The notes under the pieces: generated by a model
What the model saw: only the letters and a program-made list of their open reading frames with translations
The model's database searches: none
What the model was told of the DNA's origin: nothing
Position numbers and translations under genes: made by a program
Shown: piece by piece, positions 8,246 through 16,305 of the stretch
Position numbering within the stretch: position 1 is the stretch's first letter
Layout of the letters: the number at the start of each line of letters is the position of its first letter
NCBI RefSeq assembly: GCF_021545335.1
Contig: NZ_CP089312.1
Coordinates: forward strand, 2,294,001-2,358,000
Length of the DNA: 64,000 nt
Direction of reading: 5' to 3'
DNA from: Streptomyces sp. GQFP
Lineage (GTDB): Bacteria > Actinomycetota > Actinomycetes > Streptomycetales > Streptomycetaceae

Positions 8246-8425
8246 TCACGCGGCGACCCGCCGTGCGTACACCTCGATCTCGATCTTCATCCGGGGTCGG
8301 CGAGGCTGCACATCAACATCGTGGCGGCCGGTCGGACCTGGCCGAAGACGTGACGCAGTACCGGCCAGCAGGGCTCGAAGTCGGCCCGGTCGGGCAGCAG
8401 ATAGCACACCCGCACCACGTCGGCA
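8246..8425 (-). pseudogene. RidA/YjgF-family fragment with frameshift
   Basis: Read on the minus strand from about 8424, the frame gives ADVVRVCYLLPDRADFEPCW and then FGQVRPAATMLMCSLADPG before a stop. One base off, the sequence continues as MKIEIEVYARRVAA and TGA at 8246. The joined sequence matches the C-terminal half of RidA-type enamine/imine deaminases (ADVVRV..., RPA.T, IEIEV.A). One missing base between DP and RMKIE explains the break. The N-terminal half is absent, replaced by unrelated sequence. Confidence 0.6.
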
Positions 8426-8454
8426 GTCGAAGGTCACGGACCGAACGGCCGCAG

Positions 8455-8537
8455 TATGGCGCCTGTGGGCAGCGTGCCCTGCCGGTGGCCGTGTCCCACA
8501 GCCGTACGTCGAAGTCGTCACCGCCGGTGGCCGGCGT
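8455..8537 (-). pseudogene. WD40-repeat scrap
   Basis: On the minus strand one frame reads RRPATGGDDFDVRLWDTATG, a recognisable single WD40/beta-propeller blade edge (GGDD..VRLWDTATG). It is in a different frame from the EEP fragment on its 5' side and joins the RidA fragment on its 3' side. Too short to be functional; it is evidence of patchwork recombination. Confidence 0.45.
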
Positions 8538-8737
8538 CCGCCCATCTGGGTATAGGCCGCCTCGACCTGTTCAAGGAGAGCAGTGAACTGGTTTTCGCAC
8601 ACTTCGTTGAGCGTGACGATGTCGGGCCGGTAGTCCAGCAGTGAGGAGACGATCGCAGGGACCGCCGTACCCTCGCCACTGCCACCCTTGGAACTGCACT
8701 CGTCGTTGTCGTCGACCGCGCCGCACATGTTGAAGGA
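8537..8737 (-). pseudogene. Endonuclease/exonuclease/phosphatase (EEP) fragment
   Basis: About 67 residues (FNMCGAVDD, then AVPAIVSSLLDYRPDIVTL and NEVCENQFTALLEQVEAAY) match the N-terminal strand-helix-strand of the EEP superfamily, including the NEVC position of the metal-binding Glu. The secretion signal upstream and all downstream catalytic motifs (His, Asp, SDH) are missing. The frame runs on into unrelated sequence through the WD40 and RidA pieces to 8246. It is a remnant of a secreted nuclease or phosphatase gene. Confidence 0.55.
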
Positions 8738-9210
8738 AGGGCCACGGCCACTGCCACCAGAGCCGCCATACCTAACCGTGATCGTCGGCCGGGATACCGC
8801 CACACCGCGGACGATCTTCGGTGTCTCTCACTGCGTATGCGCGTGACTGTCCCCCAAGCTCTGCCGGGTTGATCACGGATTCATCCGTATGTACACCCCT
8901 TGCGCATGGCGCCCGGATACTCCCCTTTGATCATGCGCCTGTCAAGAGTCGGTCGGGATGGCGGCCGTCGCTTGCAGACCGGCGCATGGACCGAAGTGAT
9001 GGCGCTCGGCGCACGCGGGCATGGCAGAGTTACCGGCCTGCTCCTTGGTTCGGTCGGCCGGGCCGCCCTCCACCCGCCCGCTGCCCGGTCACCGTGGTGC
9101 CGCTCCGGCATCGGGCCGCCTCACCGGTGGGTACGCGGCGCTCCAGCAGCCGGGGAGCAGCCTCTTTGGTGGGTCCGCCTCGGGGGTGGCAGCCGCTGTC
9201 GACTCGCTGC
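8738..9210. other. Gene-free stretch between the mosaic and the caspase locus
   Basis: No frame here shows recognisable protein sequence or coding-like composition. It contains GTTGATC and TTGATCATG tracts and the short direct motif GCGCATGG, but no clear terminator or promoter. It may be leftover sequence from the same rearrangements that built the mosaic. Confidence 0.4.
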
Positions 9211-9870
9211 TCAGTCCCGCAGCGGGTGCACCCCCGGAGGCAGCGTTCCGCCGCTCCGTGCTTCCCACCAGCGCTGGGCTGCCGGGGACACCCGCTCCCG
9301 TGGGTATCCCGTATGGGTCTGGAAAGCCTCGGTCATCTCCGCCACGGGTCGGTGCGGCCGCACAGCCATCAGTACCGCGTCGTATCCGCCCGGCAACGGC
9401 GGTGCCACCACGGCGACTTGGTCCCCGGACCTGAGACGCAGCACCAGTCCCCGCAGTTGGTGCTCATCCCCGGGTACGGAACGCAAGCGCCTGTGCACCA
9501 GGTCCTTCGCCGGGGAGTCCAGCCGCACGTAGGCCAGCAGGGTTCCGCGTTTGAACTCCTCCCAGCGCCCCAGCCCGAGAGCGCGGAACAGCGGCTCCTG
9601 CCACGGGCGCAGCTCGTCCAGACGTTCCAGCAGACGCCGCAGGAAGTCCCGGATCGACGGCTCGTCGTGTGGCTGCCAGGACAGGTCCCTCTCCCAGGAG
9701 TTCTCGGCGAGCGCCGCCTCGACCGATGCGTACGCCTCCCCCGTGGTGAGGTCGGAAAACGGCTGCTCCAGGATCATGTGAGCGATGCGCTCGACCTCCT
9801 GCTCGCTCAGCTCCCGGCTGAACTGCAGACAGTAAAGGATCCCTACGACCACCCCGAAGCGCATGCGCAC
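9211..9870 (-). CDS. Unrecognised protein, divergent partner of the caspase gene
   Basis: About 219 residues (start at 9870, or MRFGVV two codons further in). I do not recognise the family. The N-terminal part is helical and acidic (SRELSEQEVERIAHMILEQP, then TTGEAYASVEAALAE), followed by DEPSIRDFLRRLLERLDEL and a mixed part with FKRGTLLAYVRLDSPAKD, LVLRLRSGDQVAVV and VLMAVRPHRPVAEMTEAF. No signal peptide or clear membrane helix. Codon use is typical of Streptomyces coding sequence. It is transcribed away from the caspase gene, with 171 nt between starts. The pairing suggests a regulator, adaptor or substrate of the protease, which is inference only. Confidence 0.65.
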   Translation of the reverse strand: MRMRFGVVVGILYCLQFSRELSEQEVERIAHMILEQPFSDLTTGEAYASVEAALAENSWERDLSWQPHDEPSIRDFLRRLLERLDELRPWQEPLFRALGLGRWEEFKRGTLLAYVRLDSPAKDLVHRRLRSVPGDEHQLRGLVLRLRSGDQVAVVAPPLPGGYDAVLMAVRPHRPVAEMTEAFQTHTGYPRERVSPAAQRWWEARSGGTLPPGVHPLRD

Positions 9871-10041
9871 AGTATGCGAAATGGCTGCGCCCCCTCGGGC
9901 GGGACCATCACATCGTACGGCTGGCGCACGGCCGGGTCAGTATCGAAGCCACAGGCCAACCGGCTCGGCGCGGAGCGAAGCAGAGATCTCAAAAGTGCAG
10001 GAACGGCTTCGCCGGGACTGCCTGCCGAGCGAAGGGACTGG

Positions 10042-11010
10042 ATGAGGATGCCCTGGCCAACTCGCGTGATAGACCGGGAGAGTTCGTGGGCGATTCTCGT
10101 GGGCGCGTCAGAGTATCTCGATTCCACGCTGGAAGGGATTCCGCAGGCCGAGACGAGCGTGTCAGATCTCAGGCGTGCTCTGACCGGGACCACCGGACTG
10201 TTCTGTGAAGAGCACGTGGTCACCGTCACCAATCCCAAGAGCACAGACGAAATCCTCGGCCCGTTGGACCAGATCGCGGGTCAGCAGCCGGACGTGGTGC
10301 TCTTCTACTACGTGGGGCACGGCATGCAGGAATCCTTGGACGGCGGCGGGCACGGACTCATGGAACTCTTCCTGACTCTCCACGGCTCAGTCGACAAGGG
10401 TGCCGACCGGATCCGAACCGGCGTGCCCGGCAACGCCGTATTCAGCCGCCTGCGGTCGCTGCGGGCGAAGCAATCAGTCGTGGTACTCGACTGCTGCTTC
10501 GCCGGCCGGGCGCTCGAGGACCGGAGCGCGGGAGACGTCCACATCCTGTGCGCCACGGGCAAGACCACTCGGGCGCGGTACGGACTGACGGACAGGCACA
10601 CCGGCTTCACCGGTGCCCTGCTGCAGTTGTTCGAGCGCGGGATTCCGGACGGCCCGCAGCACCTTGACCTGAACACCGTGTTCCACTACCTGTCCGTGAT
10701 CTTGCCCACCACTGCCGCTGACGCATCCGGAGGTCGTCTGCCGCGCCCACGGCAACGCGCCACGGACCACAGCGGCAACCTCGCCTTCGTCCGCAATCCC
10801 GCGTTCGGTACGGCGCGCACTCCGGAGGGCATAGCAGCCCGCGCAGAATTCGCCCGACGAGTGGCCGATCGCGGCAGTGTTCAAACGCTGCCCGCCGGAG
10901 AACAGCGGATGCTGCTGGCTCACGCGACCGAACTCTTCGCGTCGATCGCGGCCGACTCAATGGGGCTCGCGCCGGACTCGGAGGGGCACCGCTCGGCTTC
11001 CGCCACATAG
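10042..11010 (+). CDS. Caspase-family (C14) cysteine protease
   Basis: A 322-residue protein starting MRMPWPTRVIDRES; ATG at 10042 has GAAGGGA 5 nt upstream. The caspase fold is clear: SSWAILVGASEYLD for the first strand, the catalytic His in VVLFYYVGHGMQ, the catalytic Cys in SVVVLDCCFAGRA, and later strands around ILCATGKTTRA and FTGALLQLFERG. The domain covers about residues 5-250. The C-terminal ~70 residues (ARAEFARRVADRG, then AGEQRMLLAHATELFASIA) look helical and match no effector I know. Family members cleave after basic or acidic residues, and several work in bacterial abortive defence. Standing alone beside an unknown divergent gene and mobile-element debris, it is a candidate defence or programmed-death protease. 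Confidence 0.88.
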   Translation: MRMPWPTRVIDRESSWAILVGASEYLDSTLEGIPQAETSVSDLRRALTGTTGLFCEEHVVTVTNPKSTDEILGPLDQIAGQQPDVVLFYYVGHGMQESLDGGGHGLMELFLTLHGSVDKGADRIRTGVPGNAVFSRLRSLRAKQSVVVLDCCFAGRALEDRSAGDVHILCATGKTTRARYGLTDRHTGFTGALLQLFERGIPDGPQHLDLNTVFHYLSVILPTTAADASGGRLPRPRQRATDHSGNLAFVRNPAFGTARTPEGIAARAEFARRVADRGSVQTLPAGEQRMLLAHATELFASIAADSMGLAPDSEGHRSASAT

Positions 11011-11035
11011 CAAGCGGCCATGAAACCCACGGCCT

Positions 11036-11485
11036 TCAGCCAGAGCTTCGGGCAGTACCGAATCCGCGCGCTACCTCAGAGATCGCATCCTGCAGGCGCA
11101 GTCTGTTCGCCAGATCGGCGCCGGGAACAATCTGTACTCTCGTCGTCCCCTCAGCTCCTCCGTGCGCCGTGCCCCTGACGGGCCTGGCTCGATGAGCCAC
11201 CACGGTGAGCCCCTCGTCCAGCAGCAAATGCCTGCGCTCGGCCCAGTCCGCCCGTGCCCAGAACTCGGCGTAGCTTTCCCCGGTGCTCACCCTGCGCCAC
11301 TCCTCCTGCCGCTGAGGAAGCCGACAGCGCCGCCCTGCGCTCCCGCAACTTGCCCGTCCTCACCGTGTACTCCGCCTCGCCCTCGGCACTCCAGCCCCGG
11401 GCAGAGTCCTTCTCCTGCCCCAGCCACCGCAGAGCCGCGCGCACCTGACGGAGTTCCGCCGTGTGATCCGCGGCCGGACGGTTAC
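11036..11485 (-). pseudogene. C-terminal remnant of a large serine recombinase
   Basis: Read on the minus strand from about 11480, the first frame gives DHTAELRQVRAALRWLGQEK, then YTVRTGKLRERRAALSA. One extra T then shifts the frame to RQEEWRRVSTGESYAEFW, ARADWAERRHLLLDEGLTVV and a stop at 11036. This is the coiled C-terminal part of actinobacterial integrases/serine recombinases. The resolvase catalytic domain and DNA-binding domain are missing; the break coincides with the repeat element starting at 11486, so an insertion or deletion removed them. Confidence 0.65.
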
Positions 11486-11690
11486 TTAGCGTGTTACCGC
11501 AGGTGGCGGGGGTTGGGGAGCGAGTCCGTAAGGACTCCAGCCCCGTGAACTCTGCCCCGATTTGGGTGGTTGTCCGGCGAAAGCCCCACGCGGCAACGGA
11601 GTTCCCCATGGACAGGAGATCGACCAAGATCCTTCTGTCCACGAGGACCTCCGTCGGAGGCTCAGTGTCGCACCCCGCCCGCAACAACCA
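11486..11690 (+). repeat. Left copy of a ~205-bp inverted element
   Basis: This copy (TTAGCGTGTTACCGCAGGTG ... GCCCGCAACAACCA) recurs in inverted orientation at 13604-13809 with about 85-90% identity by eye. It contains a GAGTCC-GTAA-GGACTC hairpin and a CCTCCGTCGGAGG palindrome. It runs directly into the IS4-type transposase remnant, so it is probably the outer end and leader of that IS. The two copies enclose the haloperoxidase-like gene. Confidence 0.75.
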
Positions 11691-11730
11691 CCCTTCCCTG
11701 GCCGGAGACCAGTCATCCTCTCCGCGGCCC

Positions 11731-12120
11731 GTCCCCGCTGAGCTGTGCTTCGGCGAACACCTACGCCTTGGCGTCCTGACCGAGGCAATCACGCCTCAGG
11801 CCGTTGACGAAGTGATCGAACGGGCTGGAGCCCGCGAGAAGCGACGACGGCTCCCGCCCGCCCGTGCAGTGATGTATTTCGTCCTGGCGCTGTGCCTGTT
11901 CAGCAGCGCGGACAGTGCCGGACCTCCGGGTTACCGGGCCGTACTGCGAATGCTTACGGAGCAGTTGCGGCACCTGCCGGGCTGGGGGATGCAGAAGCTT
12001 CCCACCAGCGCGGCGCCGACCCGGGCCCGACAACGCCTTGGGCCTGGGACGGAACCGTCCTGGACGTCCCCAACTCGCCAGGGAACAGCGCTCAGTTGTC
12101 GATGATTGTCGATGTAACGA
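11731..12120 (+). pseudogene. IS4-family transposase remnant with internal deletion
   Basis: The first frame encodes HLRLGVLTEAITPQAVDEVI, RRRLPPARAVMYFVLALCLF and GYRAVLRMLTEQLRHLPGWG, the N-terminal domain of actinobacterial IS4-like transposases (Insert-transposase IS4 N type). It breaks after RARQRLG. Another frame then gives AWDGTVLDVPNSPGNSAQLS, a motif containing the first catalytic Asp that normally lies further downstream. So an internal segment is deleted, and everything after the first Asp motif is gone. It cannot encode an active transposase. Confidence 0.75.
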
Positions 12121-12182
12121 CAAAACTGACCCCTGCCTATAGGCTCGGACAATCTGTCACCGACAAGCGCATGGGGGTTCTC

Positions 12183-13472
12183 GTGACACAACGCCCGCTC
12201 GCCGGATCATGCAGAGGGTTACGCCGTATCGCGGTCCTCACCGTATTCGCCCTGACCGTCCCACTGACGGTAACCGCCGCCGAGGCGCACAGCGGCGTGG
12301 AGGCCGCCCCTGGCAATCCCGTCATCGCCTGGAACATCCACGCCCAGACCGCCATCTACGACACCGCCAAGCAGTCGCCCACCACCAGCACCCGCAGCTT
12401 CGCCATCGTGCAGGGCGCCGTGTACGACGCGGTCAACGCCGTCGCCGGCCGTCCGTACGAGCCCCTGGTCAGCGCGCCCCGCAGCCGCCCCGGGGACTCC
12501 ACCGCCGCGGCGGTGGCGGCGGCCGCCCACGACACGCTGCTGTGGCTCTTCCCCGGGCAGGCCGAGTCGCTGAACGCCCGGTACGACGAGGCGCTGGCCG
12601 CGATCCCCGACGGCCGCGCCGAGGACGGCGGGGTGGCCGTCGGCAGGGCCGCCGCCGCGGCGATGACCGAGAGCCGCCGTGACGACGGCTTCGACCCCAC
12701 CGCGCCGTGGACCGTCGGCACCGAGCCGGGCGAATACCGGCTCACCCCGCCCGGCTACATCGGCGTCGGCGCCTGGGTGCCGAACCTGAAGCCGTTCGTC
12801 GTCCCCGACGCCGGCGCCTACCGGGTCAAGCCCCCGCCGGCCCTGACCGGCGCCGCCTGGGCCCGCGACCTGAACGAGGTCAAGAGCCTCGGCGCGGCCA
12901 CCAGCACCGTCCGCACCGAGGACCAGACCGAGGCGGCGATCTGGTGGGACGACCCCCGGATGGTCGAATGGTCGATCACCCGGCAACTCGCCGACGCGCA
13001 CCACCTCAGCAGCCTCCGGACGGCCCGGCTGCTCGCCATGGTGTACGTGGCCTCCGCCGACACCCTGATCGCCTGCTACAAGGCCAAGGCGCACTGGAAC
13101 TTCTGGCGCCCGGTGACGGCCATTCCGCTCGCCGGCACCGACGGCAACGCGGCCACCGATCCCGACCCGGACTGGACACCGCTGCGGGTCACCGCCCCGT
13201 CGCCGGAGTACCCGTCGGGCCACGCCTGCTTCACCACGGCGGTCATGACAACCCTGGGGTCGTTCTTCGGCCGTGACGACCTCACGTTCGCCGCGTACAG
13301 CCCCGCCTCCGGCACGACCCGCCACTTCGACAGCCTTCAGGCGGCGACAGCCGAACTCCTGGAGGCGCGAATCTGGGCCGGCGTGCATTACCGCTTCGCC
13401 TCCGAGCACGGGCACCGGCTCGGGCTGGCGGTCACCCACGACGTCCTGAACCGCGCCTTCCAGCGGCGCTGA
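12183..13472 (+). CDS. Secreted vanadium-haloperoxidase/PAP2-type phosphatase
   Basis: About 429 residues. GTG at 12183 is preferred because GGGGG lies 5 nt upstream; an in-frame ATG at 12171 is the alternative. Residues 12-34 form a Sec signal peptide (LRRIAVLTVFALTVPLTVTA) ending near AEAHS. The three motifs of the vanadium haloperoxidase/acid phosphatase superfamily are all present: KAHWNFWRP, PEYPSGHACF, and RIWAGVHYRFASEHG with the Arg and His of the active site. It is expected outside the cell, bound to vanadate or acting as a phosphatase. The gene is intact although bracketed by degraded mobile DNA, which suggests it arrived or is maintained as cargo. Confidence 0.85.
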   Translation: MTQRPLAGSCRGLRRIAVLTVFALTVPLTVTAAEAHSGVEAAPGNPVIAWNIHAQTAIYDTAKQSPTTSTRSFAIVQGAVYDAVNAVAGRPYEPLVSAPRSRPGDSTAAAVAAAAHDTLLWLFPGQAESLNARYDEALAAIPDGRAEDGGVAVGRAAAAAMTESRRDDGFDPTAPWTVGTEPGEYRLTPPGYIGVGAWVPNLKPFVVPDAGAYRVKPPPALTGAAWARDLNEVKSLGAATSTVRTEDQTEAAIWWDDPRMVEWSITRQLADAHHLSSLRTARLLAMVYVASADTLIACYKAKAHWNFWRPVTAIPLAGTDGNAATDPDPDWTPLRVTAPSPEYPSGHACFTTAVMTTLGSFFGRDDLTFAAYSPASGTTRHFDSLQAATAELLEARIWAGVHYRFASEHGHRLGLAVTHDVLNRAFQRR

Positions 13473-13603
13473 CGCGGCCGTCCCTTCCACCACCGCCGGG
13501 AGGACAACTCGGGACAGCACCGACACCGGCGCCCTGGCCCGTCGCCTCGAAGCCGACAGATACCGCTTACGGCCGGTCCGTCCCCGTGTCCGGTCATGCT
13601 GCC

Positions 13604-13809
13604 TGGTTGTTGCGGGCAGGGTGCGACACTGAGCCTCCGACGGAGTTCCTCGTGCGACAGAAGGATCTTGGTCGATCTCCTGCCCATGGGGAACTCCGTT
13701 GCCGCGTGGGGCTTTCGCCGGACAATCACCCAAATCGGGGCAGAGTTCACAGAGCTAGAGCCCTTAAAGGCTCACTCCCCAACCCCCGCCACCTGCGGTA
13801 ACACGCTAA
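13604..13809 (-). repeat. Right, inverted copy of the ~205-bp element
   Basis: The reverse complement aligns with 11486-11690 along its whole length, including the outer TTAGCGTGTTACCGCAGGTG and the inner GTCGGAGGCTCAGTGTCGCA. Here the hairpin reads GAGCC-TTTAA-GGCTC instead of GAGTCC-GTAA-GGACTC. No transposase sequence follows it on the inner side; the 131 nt back to the haloperoxidase stop show nothing recognisable. From 13810 to 13964 I see no gene. Confidence 0.75.
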
Positions 13810-13964
13810 ATCACCGGCATTGCAGGTCAGAGGCACTTCCGGGGGATTGTGGAAGACATCACCCGTACGTGCGCACTTCGTAGGTCTTGACGTCCACTGC
13901 CGGGCTCCGGTCGTTGCTGCTCATGCGACAAGGGTAGGCGGTCGTGAACGGAGTCCCGGTCGGG

Positions 13965-16208
13965 TCATCGGTTGACCGCCATCACGGTCTTGCGGCCCGC
14001 GCAGGCGTACCAGCCGTGGGCATCGGCCGTGAGGGCGGTGACGGGGGCGGGAGCTGTGCGGGTGTGCGTCTCGGTGAGGCCCTTCGCGGTCGTCCGCAGT
14101 GCCGCGCAGGCGCGGCCCGCCGCCGCGTACACCGTGGCGCCGTCCGGTGCGACGGCGGGTGGGCACTGTGCGGGGCCGGTGCCCTCGAACTGTCTCTCCC
14201 GGCCACGGGACCGGCCCGTGCGCGGATCGAGGGCGGTGAGGGTACGGCCGTCCTTCCAGTGCATCAGCAGTCCGCCTGCGACGACGGGGACATGGCTGCC
14301 ACCGGGGCGCCGGGTCCAGCAGGCGTCGAGGCCGAGCGCGGGCGTGCTCCAGGTCAGGCGTGCGTCGTCGAGGCCGAAGCCGTGCAGGGTGGAGCCGGTC
14401 AGGAGGAGGCCGACGGTGCCGGTGCGGGCGAGAGCCGTGGCTCCGCGCGAGATCTCGGTCTTCAGCGCGCGGGCGACCGTACGGTCTCCGCTGCGGGCGT
14501 CGACGACATGCAGCACGCCCTTCTCGGTGAGCAGGGCGAACCGGTCCGGCGGGAGTGCGCCCACGGCCGTCACCGTGTCGCTCTTGCCCAACTCCCGGTA
14601 GGTCCACCGTTCTTTGCCCGTCCTCGCGTCCACGCAGGTCGGACGGGCCAACTCGTCGGTGAGCAGAAGGGCGTCGCCGACGACGGCGGGACGGCGCCAC
14701 TCGGTGTCGGTGCGCTCTTCGCGGCGCCAGAGTTCGACGCCCGAGGTGAGCGAGACGGCGCGCAGCACGTACATGTCACTGAGGACCATGGCGGTGCCGG
14801 CGACCACGTACCACCGCTGGGTGGCGTCCGGCGCGGCCGCCCCGGGAAGGGTCTTGCCCGTGCTGGTGACGGTGGGGATGAGGCGGATGCCGCCCGCGAG
14901 GAGCAGCCCGTCGTCGGTGACGCCCCAGTCGTCCGGTACGTCACCGTGGGTCTCGGCCGCCCAGCGGAGGCCGCCCGTCGAGGCGGTACGCAACTGGACC
15001 GCCCCGGCACTGGTGACCGGTCCCTCAAGCCCGTGCAGGACGAGCCCGGCCGGGGTGGCGAGCAGGGCGTCCACGCGGCCGTCGCCGGGGCTCAACCGCC
15101 AGCGGATCGCGCCGGAGCCGGCCGTTCCCCCGGTCACCTGCCAGGCGTCCGGATCGTCGTCCTGGTCACCGGCACCACCGCCCCGCGCCACCGAGTAACC
15201 GAACAGGCCGACGAAGGCGGCGCCGCCAGCCGCGAGGGCGGCTCGGCGGGACACCTCGCGCCACCGCCGGGAGGGGGCCGCCGGGCCCGGCAGCTGGACG
15301 GTAGGAGCCGGCATCGGTTCCGGGCCGGGCCGCGGACTCGCCTCGGCGTCGGCCACCAGGGACCGCAGCGGTTCCTCACGCCACCAGGCCGACAGAGCGG
15401 CGGTGACGACGCGGTGGAGTATCGCGGCGGCATCGGGGCGGTTGCCGGGAGGCTTGTCGAGGCAGGCGTCGATCAGGTCCTTCAGGCCCAGTTCCAGAGG
15501 TACGCCGTCGAGTTCGGGCTCTTCGTGGACGATCCGGTAGAGCAGCGCGGGCACCGAGGCCGCGCCGAACGCGTTCCGGCCCGTCGCCGCGAACGCCAGC
15601 ACCGCGCCCAGCGCGAAGATGTCCGTCGCCGCAGTGACCGCCGGGCCGTCGAGAATCTGCTCCGGGGACATGTACCCGGGGGTGCCGATCATCCCGCCGG
15701 TCTCGGTCAGAGCCCGGTCGTCCTGGGCGCGGGCGATGCCGAAGTCGATGACACGGGGGCCGTCCCTGGTGACCAGGATGTTCGACGGCTTCAGATCACG
15801 GTGGACGAGGCCGGCCGCGTGGATGTCGCGCAGCGCCTCGGCGAGGGCGGCGGCGAGGGCACGCACGGCCGGTGCGGGCAGGGGGCCGGTCTTCGCGACG
15901 GCGCGGCTCAGCGTCACTCCGGGCAGGAAGGCGGTGGCCAGCCAGGGAAGCCGGGCGTCGGGGTCGGCGTCCAGGACGGGGGCCGTGTAGGCGCCGGTGA
16001 CCTTGCGGGCAGCGGTCGCCTCGCGGCGGAACCGTTCCCTGTAGTGCGGGTCCGCGGCCAGGTGCTCGTGGACGGTCTTGACGGCGGTGAGACGGCCGCC
16101 CGGTGAGCGGGCGAGGTAGACCTGGCCCATGCCTCCGGCACCGAGCCGGGCGATCAGGTGGTGCCGGCCCAGCTGTCTGGGGTCCTCGGGGTGAAGGGCG
16201 GTGGTCAT
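13965..16208 (-). CDS. Ser/Thr protein kinase with C-terminal PQQ-like beta-propeller
   Basis: 747 residues from ATG 16208, which has AGGAGG nearby upstream; an upstream extension to 16349 is antisense-like and lacks a site. The kinase domain (about 15-270) has the glycine loop LGAGGMGQVYLA, the Lys in TAVKTVHEH, HRDLKPSNILV, VIDFGIA and the activation segment GTPGYMSPEQ. A Pro-rich juxtamembrane stretch and one transmembrane helix (RAALAAGGAAFVGLFGYSVA, near 335) follow. The outer part is a propeller with repeats such as GVELWRRE, TGKERWTYRELG and DARLTWSTPALG. This is a Hanks-type membrane kinase with a probable extracellular sensor propeller. It lies 97 nt downstream of a degraded relative. 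Confidence 0.93.
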   Translation of the reverse strand: MTTALHPEDPRQLGRHHLIARLGAGGMGQVYLARSPGGRLTAVKTVHEHLAADPHYRERFRREATAARKVTGAYTAPVLDADPDARLPWLATAFLPGVTLSRAVAKTGPLPAPAVRALAAALAEALRDIHAAGLVHRDLKPSNILVTRDGPRVIDFGIARAQDDRALTETGGMIGTPGYMSPEQILDGPAVTAATDIFALGAVLAFAATGRNAFGAASVPALLYRIVHEEPELDGVPLELGLKDLIDACLDKPPGNRPDAAAILHRVVTAALSAWWREEPLRSLVADAEASPRPGPEPMPAPTVQLPGPAAPSRRWREVSRRAALAAGGAAFVGLFGYSVARGGGAGDQDDDPDAWQVTGGTAGSGAIRWRLSPGDGRVDALLATPAGLVLHGLEGPVTSAGAVQLRTASTGGLRWAAETHGDVPDDWGVTDDGLLLAGGIRLIPTVTSTGKTLPGAAAPDATQRWYVVAGTAMVLSDMYVLRAVSLTSGVELWRREERTDTEWRRPAVVGDALLLTDELARPTCVDARTGKERWTYRELGKSDTVTAVGALPPDRFALLTEKGVLHVVDARSGDRTVARALKTEISRGATALARTGTVGLLLTGSTLHGFGLDDARLTWSTPALGLDACWTRRPGGSHVPVVAGGLLMHWKDGRTLTALDPRTGRSRGRERQFEGTGPAQCPPAVAPDGATVYAAAGRACAALRTTAKGLTETHTRTAPAPVTALTADAHGWYACAGRKTVMAVNR

Positions 16209-16305
16209 GCGCGGGCCTCCTGTGAGCCTTTCCTTCGCCGTCGGGGATGGTCGTCGGTGAGCGGGTGCTCCTCCCGTTGTGCCTGCTCGCGCGGGCCGGC
16301 GTGGC

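Noticed and set aside
8821..10041. A long upstream extension of the caspase frame
   Set aside because: The region 9211-9870 is coding on the other strand, the extension has low-complexity shadow-like sequence, and a good ribosome site precedes the ATG at 10042.
11491..11690. Coding potential of the 205-bp inverted element (PIWVVVRRKPHAATEFPM)
   Set aside because: Both copies keep part of the frame, but substitutions and hairpin covariation fit a noncoding structured leader better than a protein.
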